This document shows, in pieces, positions 25,425-32,031 of a stretch of DNA of 64,000 bases. The first letter of the stretch is position 1. Each line of letters begins with the position of its first letter. Source of the stretch: Pseudomaricurvus hydrocarbonicus (lineage in GTDB: Bacteria; Pseudomonadota; Gammaproteobacteria; Pseudomonadales; Cellvibrionaceae). The translations under genes and the position numbers were made by a program. Location of the stretch: positions 1 to 64,000 of the forward strand of contig NZ_JAAONZ010000005.1 in NCBI RefSeq assembly GCF_011602365.1, read 5' to 3'. The notes under the pieces are model-generated. The model had not been told where the DNA came from. It did not search any database and worked only from the letters and a program-made list of their open reading frames with translations.

Positions 25425-26312
25425 TTATTTCAGTGAGGGAGGGTGGGCAAACAGTTGCTGCAGAAAGGCACCACCCTCTCTGGCCAGTGAATCCTGACTG
25501 GGTGCCAGCGGGCGCCAGATGGCAGCGGCATCGGCAATCTCTTCACAGGCGGGTGTAAACGATTCAATGATGCAATCACCGCGATAGTTGATGTCGCGCA
25601 GGGCGCGGGCGACTTGTTGCCAGTGCACCTGGCCTTGGCCCGGTGTGCCGCGATGGCTTTCACTGGCGTCGACGTAGACCAGGTCTTGTCCCGCCAGCAC
25701 GATGGCGTCGTAGACACTCTCTTCCTCGATGTTCATGTGAAAGGTGTCGAGATGAATTTTGACCGAGGGCAGGTCGATGTCGCGAATCAGGGCCTTAACT
25801 TGGGCGGCGGTATTGATCAGGTCAGTTTCAAAGCGGTTGAGCGGTTCGATGGCCAGGGTGACGCCGTGATCGGCGGCCATGTTGCCAGCTTGTGTCAGTC
25901 CCTCGACCGCCAGCTGCCATTCGCGCTGCTTTTGTTCTGCCGGGATCTTGCGGCGTTTGCCCACGGCTGAATAGGCCGGTCCGGCCATGATGGACACACC
26001 CAGTTGCTGGCAGATTGCCAGACTCGCGCGGATATAGTCGAGGCTGTTGCGGCGCAACGCCGGGTCTTCGTGCGTCAGGTCGCGGTCGGGACCGTAGGCG
26101 CCGGAGACATAAAGACGCAGCGGATGTTCAGTCAGTGCGGCACGCACGGTGTCGATGTCAATCAGCTCTGGCTGTTCAATTGGCAAGGTAAAGGCGTCAA
26201 AACCCATTGCCGCCGCCTTGCCAATCAGGTGGATGGAGTCTTTGTTAAACGGCGAATCCCAGACCCAGGCGTTAACGCCGACGCCCGGTGTGCTGGTGTT
26301 TGTGTCATTCAT
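25425..26312 (-). CDS. D-tagatose/D-psicose 3-epimerase-like TIM-barrel protein
   Basis: 295 residues from the ATG at 26312 (GGAGC upstream); a longer frame adds 25 unconserved residues. The family's metal ligands are all present: Glu156 (LAIEPLNRFETD), Asp189 (KIHLDTFHMNIEE), His220 (ESHRGTPGQG) and Glu250 (CIIESF). The LNRFETD and DTFHMNIEE motifs are those of ketose 3-epimerases. In this cluster it could act on a keto-sugar from oxidative glycoside cleavage, for instance by C3 epimerisation or isomerisation. It sits 38 bp after the second ThuA gene. Confidence 0.85.
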   Translation of the reverse strand: MNDTNTSTPGVGVNAWVWDSPFNKDSIHLIGKAAAMGFDAFTLPIEQPELIDIDTVRAALTEHPLRLYVSGAYGPDRDLTHEDPALRRNSLDYIRASLAICQQLGVSIMAGPAYSAVGKRRKIPAEQKQREWQLAVEGLTQAGNMAADHGVTLAIEPLNRFETDLINTAAQVKALIRDIDLPSVKIHLDTFHMNIEEESVYDAIVLAGQDLVYVDASESHRGTPGQGQVHWQQVARALRDINYRGDCIIESFTPACEEIADAAAIWRPLAPSQDSLAREGGAFLQQLFAHPPSLK

Positions 26313-26350
26313 GGCAAGTGCTCCGTTGATCAGGAATGAGGGAATCAGGC

Positions 26351-27559
26351 TTAAGGGCAGGCATCCGCGGTTTGTCCGGCGGCCCATTCTATGCCCTGCA
26401 ACAGCAACCGCTGGTGGTTGGGGTCGGCGTAGATTTCCGGCCGGTGCCCGAGGGCGGAGTAAAAACTGCGACCCTGTACCAGGCAGCGCTGCCAGGCAAT
26501 GGGGTGATCGCCCATGCGCAGGTCGATGCCGTGGTGACCGACAGGGCTGTAGCTGGATTCGTCCAGGGTGGCGATCACGGTGGCGCCCTTGTCGCGCGGC
26601 GACGTTTTAAAGGAATACCACTCCTCGTTCATCGTCCACTCGGCGGCTAACCCTTTGCCGATGCCGCTGTGGGTATTTTCAATGACCACTCGCGCATCCT
26701 GATACTGCGGGTCGGCGGGGTGACCGGCAAAGCGCGCCCCGATCAACTCATCGGCGTACCAATCCCAGAAGTACGTGGGATCACCGCCGGAGCCGTGAAT
26801 ACCGACGAAGCCGCCGCCCTGCTCGATGTAGTCGCGAAACGCCTGGCGCTGGCTCAGGGTCAGCACATCGCCGCTGACGTTGTTCCAGATCACCGCGTCG
26901 AACTGACTCAGTTGCTGTGCATTAAACACCGCGCCATTGTCGCTGCTGACAAGTGTCCAACCCTGTTGCCTGGCCATGTCTTGCAACAGCGCGTGCGCGG
27001 CGTTGAACGAGGGTGTGTCTTTGAATCCGTTGATTTTTTCGAACAGCAGCAGTCGCGGTTTGCGGCCGTCGCCGGGCAACGGTGAGGGCGTGGCCAACTG
27101 CGGTGGTGTGGTATCGTAGCGGGCACAGCGGGCGACGCGATCCTGCTCGGTCACTTCAATGGCCGCCAGTTCCTCGGCCACCTGCGGCAGCACCGAGGCC
27201 TCGATACCGGCCATGGATGCCACAGTGCTGACGTTGAGAATGGCGCTGAATGAAGGCGGTGTGGTGCTGGCAAAGTGTGCGGGCATTTTGCTCAGCGCGT
27301 TATTCATATGGCGGTTGACCACAGCGCTGGCGCGCTCACTCAGCATCACGTCGATCAACGGCGATTCAAGGGAATAGGGTGCATCGCGCAATGGACAGTC
27401 GGTGGCGGCGCTGGCCAGTAAGGGTGTAGACAGCAGGGCCGCGGACAATAGGGCTGTGGACAACAGGGTTGTGGACTGTAGGGTCCTGGACAACAGGGCC
27501 GCGGACATCAGGCAGGTGCTGAAGTGACGCAGCGTAGCGGTCGTGAATAGGTTTTTCAT
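26351..27559 (-). CDS. Secreted ThuA-domain protein with N-terminal extension (second copy)
   Basis: 402 residues from the ATG at 27559, preceded by GAGGAG. The signal peptide is unusual: a leucine-rich ALLSxxL pentapeptide repeat encoded by six 15-bp units, ending at LLASAATDC. A 130-residue N-terminal region (SPLIDVMLSERASAVVNRHM, FASTTPPSFSAIL) resembles the small domain found attached to various secreted glycoside-related enzymes. The ThuA domain follows (PRLLLFEKINGFKDTP, FDAVIWNNVSGDVL, GGGFVGIHGSGGD, HPIAWQRCLVQGRSFYSALGH). It is soluble and periplasmic, unlike the two anchored copies. Confidence 0.85.
   Translation of the reverse strand: MKNLFTTATLRHFSTCLMSAALLSRTLQSTTLLSTALLSAALLSTPLLASAATDCPLRDAPYSLESPLIDVMLSERASAVVNRHMNNALSKMPAHFASTTPPSFSAILNVSTVASMAGIEASVLPQVAEELAAIEVTEQDRVARCARYDTTPPQLATPSPLPGDGRKPRLLLFEKINGFKDTPSFNAAHALLQDMARQQGWTLVSSDNGAVFNAQQLSQFDAVIWNNVSGDVLTLSQRQAFRDYIEQGGGFVGIHGSGGDPTYFWDWYADELIGARFAGHPADPQYQDARVVIENTHSGIGKGLAAEWTMNEEWYSFKTSPRDKGATVIATLDESSYSPVGHHGIDLRMGDHPIAWQRCLVQGRSFYSALGHRPEIYADPNHQRLLLQGIEWAAGQTADACP
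27429..27518. repeat. Six 15-bp repeats encoding a signal peptide
   Basis: Units begin at 27429, 27444, 27459, 27474, 27489 and 27504, each starting GAC and most containing AGGG. On the minus strand they encode the repeating leucine-rich pentapeptides of the ThuA copy 2 signal peptide. A weaker seventh unit may precede them at 27414. Confidence 0.88.
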
Positions 27560-27572
27560 GGGATGGATCTCC

Positions 27573-28628
27573 TCAATTGAGGCCGAGAATACGGCGGTTG
27601 GCTGCGTCGTCGGTACCGCTGCCGGCAAAATCGTCAAAGGCCTTGTCGGTGGTGCGGATCATATGCTGATTGATAAAGTCCACACCTTCGCGGGCGCCAT
27701 CTTCCGGGTGTTTGAGGCAGCACTCCCACTCCAGTACTGCCCAGCCGTCAAAGCCGTACTGGGCTAACTTACTGAAGATGGCGCCGAAATCGATCTGGCC
27801 GTCGCCAAGGGAGCGGAAGCGACCGGGGCGTTCTTTCCAGCCCTGATAACCGCCGTAGACACCGCTGCGGCCGTTGGGGTTAAACTCGGCATCCTTGACG
27901 TGAAACATGCGGATGCGCTCGTGGTAGATGTCGATGAACTGCAGGTAGTCCAGCTGTTGCAGCACAAAATGGCTGGGGTCATACAGAATATGACAGCGCG
28001 GATGATGGCCGGTGGCTTCCAGAAAGCGCTCAAAGGTGACGCCGTCATGCAGATCTTCACCGGGGTGGATTTCGTAACAGAGGTCCACCCCGGCCCGGTC
28101 AAAGGCATCCAGAATTGGCAGCCAGCGTGCGGCCAGTTCGGCAAAGCCGGTTTCTACCAGCCCAGATGGGCGCTGCGGCCAGGGGTAGATCGTGTGCCAG
28201 AGCAGGGCGCCGGAAAAGGTGACGTGGGCCTTGAGCCCCAGATTTTGGCTGGCCTTGGCGGCCAGCAGCAGTTGGTTGACGGCCCATTGCTGTCGGGCGG
28301 TGGGGTTGCCACGCACCGTCTCCGGGGCAAAGCCATCGAAGAGTTCGTCATAGGCCGGGTGTACCGCCACCAATTGTCCCTGCAGGTGGGTGGACAATTC
28401 GGTGATTTCGACACCGTTGGCGGCGCAGACGGCTCTCAGTTCATCGCAGTAGTCTTTGCTGGAGGCCGCTCTTTCGAGGTCGATCAGACTCGCTTCCCAG
28501 GTGGGAATCTGCACGCCCTTGTAGCCGAGTTTACCGGCCCAGCGGGTAATGTTGTGCAGGCTGTCAAACGGTGCTTCGGTGCCGGCGAACTGGGCGAGAA
28601 AAATGGCCGGGCCTTTAAGTGTCGACAT
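27573..28628 (-). CDS. Xylose-isomerase-like TIM-barrel sugar enzyme
   Basis: 351 residues of the sugar phosphate isomerase/epimerase (AP-endonuclease 2-like) family. The metal-site residues are visible in LCYEIHPGEDLHDG, ILYDPSHFVLQQLD, MFHVKDAEF and VLEWECCL. The CYEIHPGED form is common in proteins encoded beside Gfo/Idh oxidoreductases, and the same superfamily supplies 3-keto-glycoside-cleaving enzymes in C-glycoside catabolism. It lies 36 bp after the Gfo/Idh gene and 13 bp before ThuA copy 2. CAGGAG precedes the start. Cytoplasmic. Confidence 0.85.
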   Translation of the reverse strand: MSTLKGPAIFLAQFAGTEAPFDSLHNITRWAGKLGYKGVQIPTWEASLIDLERAASSKDYCDELRAVCAANGVEITELSTHLQGQLVAVHPAYDELFDGFAPETVRGNPTARQQWAVNQLLLAAKASQNLGLKAHVTFSGALLWHTIYPWPQRPSGLVETGFAELAARWLPILDAFDRAGVDLCYEIHPGEDLHDGVTFERFLEATGHHPRCHILYDPSHFVLQQLDYLQFIDIYHERIRMFHVKDAEFNPNGRSGVYGGYQGWKERPGRFRSLGDGQIDFGAIFSKLAQYGFDGWAVLEWECCLKHPEDGAREGVDFINQHMIRTTDKAFDDFAGSGTDDAANRRILGLN

Positions 28629-28664
28629 AAAAAACTCCTGAAATTGTCAGAGATTGGGGCGGGT

Positions 28665-29822
28665 TCAGTGCTGCGGGAACGCATGCCACTTAACGTCGCT
28701 GTTACTGGCCGCAACCGCCAGCTCGATGAAAGCCATACCGCGCACGGCATCGTCAATGCCGGGGCAATCGGCTGAGCGTTCATCCGCGTCGACGCCCAAC
28801 TCAAAGGCCCGTACCTGGCCGGCAAAGGCCATGTAGAGGTTGGCAAAGGCTTCAAGATACCCTTCCGGGTGGCCGTTAGGGGTGCGGGTGTTGGCGGTGG
28901 CCACCACGCCCAGATACGGCAGGCCAGTGCGCAGCATTTGTGTGGGCTGGTCATGCCATTTCAGCCACAGGGTGTTGGGTTCCTGTTGCGACCATTCCAG
29001 TCCGCCGCGCTCACCGTAGACGCGGATGCGGAGTGCGTTTTCTTCGCCGACACTGATCTGGCTGGCCATCAGCACACCGCGGGCACCGTTGTCGAAGCGC
29101 AGCAAAATGCTGCCGTCATCGTCCAGTGTACGGCCTGCCACCACCGCACCGAGATCGGCACAAACGCGACTGATTTTCTGGCCGGTGATGTACTCGGCGA
29201 GGTTGGCAGCGTGCACGCCAATGTCTCCCATGCAACAGCTGATGCCAGCCTGCTGCGGGTCCAGTCGCCAGGCGGCCTGTTTGTTGTCGGCTTCATCTTC
29301 CCGTGACGCCAGCCAGCCCTGCGGGTATTCCACCACCACTTTGCGAACGGCACCCAGTTCGCCGGCCAGCACCCGGTCGCGGGCTTCTTTCACCAGCGGG
29401 TAGCCGGTGTAGGTGTGAGTGAGGCCGTAGAGCAAACCGGTGTCGCGCACCAGTTCACGCAGTTGCAAAGCTTGTTGCAAGTCAAAGGTGGCGGGCTTGT
29501 CGGACATCACGTGAAAGCCGGCGTGCAGCGCCGCGGCGGCCACCGGAAAGTGCATGTGATTGGGGGTGACGATGGCGACAAACTGCATGCGCTCCCCGGC
29601 CGGCAGAGTGGCTTCGTGTTGCATCATCTGCTGGTAGCTGGCGTAGACGCGCTCAGCGGGCAGGTGCAGGGCTTCACCGGAGCGGCGGGATTTTTCCGGG
29701 TCGCTGCTGAAGGCGCCGCAGACCAGTTCGATTTCGCCGTCCAGAGCGGCGGCGTAACGGTGTACCTGACCGATAAAAGCGCCTTCGCCGCCGCCGACCA
29801 TGCCCATTCTGATTTTTGCCAT
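28665..29822 (-). CDS. Gfo/Idh/MocA family oxidoreductase
   Basis: 385 residues from the ATG at 29822, with AGGAACA close upstream; a longer frame to 30005 has no ribosome-binding site. The NAD(P)-binding MGMVGGGEGAFIGQVHR, the catalytic-lysine motif HVMSDKPATFD, and CCMGDIGVHAANLAEY are present. It pairs with the TIM-barrel gene downstream. Members encoded next to such partners interconvert hydroxyl and keto groups at sugar C3. It could reduce a released 3-keto-sugar back to the hexose or pentose, or oxidise a cytoplasmic glycoside. Confidence 0.87.
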   Translation of the reverse strand: MAKIRMGMVGGGEGAFIGQVHRYAAALDGEIELVCGAFSSDPEKSRRSGEALHLPAERVYASYQQMMQHEATLPAGERMQFVAIVTPNHMHFPVAAAALHAGFHVMSDKPATFDLQQALQLRELVRDTGLLYGLTHTYTGYPLVKEARDRVLAGELGAVRKVVVEYPQGWLASREDEADNKQAAWRLDPQQAGISCCMGDIGVHAANLAEYITGQKISRVCADLGAVVAGRTLDDDGSILLRFDNGARGVLMASQISVGEENALRIRVYGERGGLEWSQQEPNTLWLKWHDQPTQMLRTGLPYLGVVATANTRTPNGHPEGYLEAFANLYMAFAGQVRAFELGVDADERSADCPGIDDAVRGMAFIELAVAASNSDVKWHAFPQH

Positions 29823-29925
29823 TGTTCCTACTCCGCTTACTGAAATTTCGCCTGTTACGCCGCGACGGGTTACAGGTATTGGTTGATCACGTTCTCGTAC
29901 CGATGTTGTTTGCGTATGGGTACTG

Positions 29926-30852
29926 TTATTTAGGCACAGGAACTTGCGGTCGGAGTGGGTTGGGGGCCGGAGATTCCGGGACCTGCTGGCAACCCCGGTC
30001 ACCAAGCCCGGCGGCCCAGCTCACGCCGGCTTCCAGCAGTTGGGTATAGGCGGGCTCGCGGTAACTTTCGGCGGTGTGTCCCAGTGCCGAGTAGAGCGCG
30101 CGACCCCGCTGCACGCAGTGTTTCCAGATGACCGGGTGATCGTCGCCCATGCGCAAATCCTGGCCGCGAAAATCCGGGTTATAGGTGGTTTCGTCGAGTG
30201 TGGTAAGGACGGTGAAGCCCTTGCCGCGCGGGCTGGCTGCAAACGAGTACCACTCGTCGGTGCGCTGCCAGGGACGGGGCAGGTGGGCGACGATGGGGTC
30301 AGCGGATTCCGGCTGCAAGGTGGCCTGCTGGAATTGCTCAGGAAACGGGTGGGCGGTAAAACGCGCGCCCACCAGCGAGTCGATGTACCAGTCCCAGTCG
30401 GAGGAGCTGTCACCGGCACCGTGCAGACCGACCCAGCCACCGCCGTTTTCCAGCCACTGGCGCATGGCGCTGCGCTGTTCGGGTGTCAGCACATCGCCGG
30501 TGACGTTGTTCCAGACAATGGCATCAAAGCGGGCCAGATCCTGCAGGTTGTGCACGGCGCCGTTCTCGGTCACATACACCGACCAGCCATTTTTATTGCC
30601 CAGTTGCTGCAACAGTTCCTCGGCCGCCGGAATTGCCTCTTTATGGATAAACGAGTTGGTTTTGGAAAAGACCAGTACGGCTGGGCGCTTGAGGTCCGGA
30701 ACCTGCGGCGCGTCGATTTCGTACACCGGGCTGCGCCAGAAACCGTAGGAACGCATCTTGTACACCATGATCGCGGTGCCCAGAAGCATGACGACCAGAA
30801 GGCCAATTAAAAGGCGGAATAACCAGGCTTTGGCTGAGCTGGACAATGGCAT
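29926..30852 (-). CDS. ThuA-domain protein, membrane-anchored (third copy)
   Basis: 308 residues from the ATG at 30852 (GAGAAG upstream); an alternative ATG at 30885 adds 11 residues. A single membrane helix (AWLFRLLIGLLVVMLLGTAI) precedes the ThuA domain: PAVLVFSKTNSFIHKEAIP, FDAIVWNNVTGDVL, GGGWVGLHGAGDSSSDWDWY, MGDDHPVIWKHCVQRGRALYSALGH. A proline-rich tail ends the protein. It is the first gene of the six-gene minus operon, directly below the LacI-type operator at 30950. It is closer in layout to copy 1 than to copy 2. Confidence 0.87.
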   Translation of the reverse strand: MPLSSSAKAWLFRLLIGLLVVMLLGTAIMVYKMRSYGFWRSPVYEIDAPQVPDLKRPAVLVFSKTNSFIHKEAIPAAEELLQQLGNKNGWSVYVTENGAVHNLQDLARFDAIVWNNVTGDVLTPEQRSAMRQWLENGGGWVGLHGAGDSSSDWDWYIDSLVGARFTAHPFPEQFQQATLQPESADPIVAHLPRPWQRTDEWYSFAASPRGKGFTVLTTLDETTYNPDFRGQDLRMGDDHPVIWKHCVQRGRALYSALGHTAESYREPAYTQLLEAGVSWAAGLGDRGCQQVPESPAPNPLRPQVPVPK

Positions 30853-30949
30853 AAAGGCTTCTCGAATTATTGTTTTACTGCACACATGACCAATGCTTGT
30901 GAGCAGTAAGTTTTATTATCAGCCGCTAGTCTAGATTATGGAAAACAAC

Positions 30950-30965
30950 ATGTAAACGTTTACAT
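30950..30965. promoter_or_regulatory. LacI/GalR-type operator, proximal to ThuA operon
   Basis: ATGTAAACGTTTACAT is a perfect 16-bp palindrome with the central CpG typical of LacI/GalR/CcpA-like operators. It lies about 100 bp upstream of the ThuA copy 3 start. The same core recurs at 31573. Confidence 0.8.
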
Positions 30966-31016
30966 CTGAATTGGTTTAAGTCGCTGGAGGTCTGCAGAGA
31001 ATTTTTAAAACATCGA

Positions 31017-31080
31017 TACTCCTGTACTCCTGTACTCCTGTACTCCTGTACTCCTGTACTCCTGTACTCCTGTACTCCTG
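31017..31080. repeat. Perfect 8 x 8-bp microsatellite
   Basis: TACTCCTG is repeated eight times without any mismatch, followed by a partial TA. It is noncoding and lies about 50 bp beyond the LacI-type operator on the far side from the ThuA gene. Perfect identity of all units implies recent or ongoing slippage. Confidence 0.95.
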
Positions 31081-31158
31081 TATGTGTTCTCGGTTATTAG
31101 ATGACCATTAACCTGACTGGTCGGAGACTGTTATCTTGGACGGTTGATCTGATAAAGT

Positions 31159-31194
31159 CCGGCACTGATTCCACAAGGAGAAATCAGTGTCCGG
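31159..31194. repeat. Imperfect hairpin with AAGGAG loop
   Basis: CCGG-CACTGATT (31159-31170) pairs with AATCAGTG-T-CCGG (31182-31194) with one bulged base. The loop contains CCACAAGGAG, a Shine-Dalgarno-like sequence not followed by an obvious open frame. Role unknown. Confidence 0.6.
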
Positions 31195-31572
31195 TGAGGG
31201 CATTACAGATCAACAGAGCAGGTTATATTTGACTCAATGTAAATCGAAAACCGTTTATTGACTGGCTACGTCTCTTTTGAGTGGGAACTATCTTCGACAG
31301 AAACCGAATCGATAGGCCAGAGCATAAATCCGACCCATTCAACAATTCACATCTAAGTCAGGTGCAATGAAAAGTACACCCAGATTAACTGGGTTACCGC
31401 GTACTGTTCTTCATCCATTATGAAATACCTTTGGTTTTTCATTAGCCTGAATCGGCGTCCTCTCATGTTGTTATCGTTTGTTTCCGTTAAGGCTTTTGCC
31501 AATGTCGGCAAGCTGGCGTCGTGCCGCGGCTTATTGAATAACACCTATCGATCTGGATGAACAAAGGTGTTG

Positions 31573-31586
31573 TGTAAACGTTTACA
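31573..31586. promoter_or_regulatory. LacI/GalR-type operator, second copy
   Basis: TGTAAACGTTTACA is identical to the core of the site at 30950. It lies about 446 bp before the second TonB receptor. Two identical operators about 620 bp apart between divergent units would allow joint control or looping. Confidence 0.78.
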
Positions 31587-31664
31587 GTTATGTGCTTATT
31601 GCGTACGATATCCCAACCACTAACGCACCATCAGTCAGTGGCATACAAATCAAACGGGAAGAGA

Positions 31665-31674
31665 GGGGGGGGGG
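31665..31674. repeat. Ten-base poly-G tract
   Basis: A run of ten G after GAGA, noncoding, 90 bp beyond the second LacI-type operator on the side of the TonB receptor. Such tracts are prone to length change by slippage. Confidence 0.8.
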
Positions 31675-31883
31675 TGTTAATGACTTAAAGTGATTGAATT
31701 TGATTGCATGTGGCATTTCACAGGTCGAATAATACAGAAAAAGAAGGAAAATGAATTATCTTGACCGATAAGGCGTCGGTTTCTTATACTGATCTAGCGT
31801 TGATCACCAGTGCTGTCTAGTTGTTGAAGTTGGTTGCTCAACCCTTGTCTTACTCTAAGACGTATTTTCATCCGTGTCCTAAC

Positions 31884-31973
31884 TGTCCGGGTTTAAATCA
31901 GAGGGGTTTTAACCGGAGATATTTGCTTCCAGGATATTTAAACCCGAGATGTTTGAACTCAAATTGTTTGAAC
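31884..31973. repeat. Six 15-bp degenerate repeats in receptor leader
   Basis: Units start at 31884, 31899, 31914, 31929, 31944 and 31959. Most share a GAGAT-TTTGAAC-like or TTTAAAC core; units 4 to 6 are closest to each other. The array ends 58 bp before the TonB receptor start, so it lies in the probable 5' leader. Confidence 0.8.
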
Positions 31974-32031
31974 GAGGGACACACAAAAAATTATAGCTAC
32001 CGAATAAATATAAAAATAAGAGGAAATCACT

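Larger units (their letters stand above)
30853..32031. other. 1.18-kb divergent regulatory region
   Basis: It separates the ThuA operon (minus) from the second TonB receptor (plus). In order it contains a LacI-type operator (30950), eight copies of an 8-bp repeat (31017-31080), a hairpin with AAGGAG in its loop (31159-31194), a second LacI-type operator (31573), a run of ten G (31665-31674) and six 15-bp degenerate repeats (31884-31973). I see no supported gene. A 63-codon minus frame at 31353-31544 has no known domain. Confidence 0.7.

Noticed and set aside
27900-28775. 291-codon open frame on the plus strand
   Set aside because: Antisense to the TIM-barrel and Gfo/Idh genes, no domain or ribosome-binding site; composition is that of a shadow.
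29944-30810. 288-codon open frame on the plus strand
   Set aside because: Antisense to ThuA copy 3, no recognisable motif.
31017-31080. CRISPR array
   Set aside because: Units are 8 bp and contiguous, with no spacers; it is a microsatellite.
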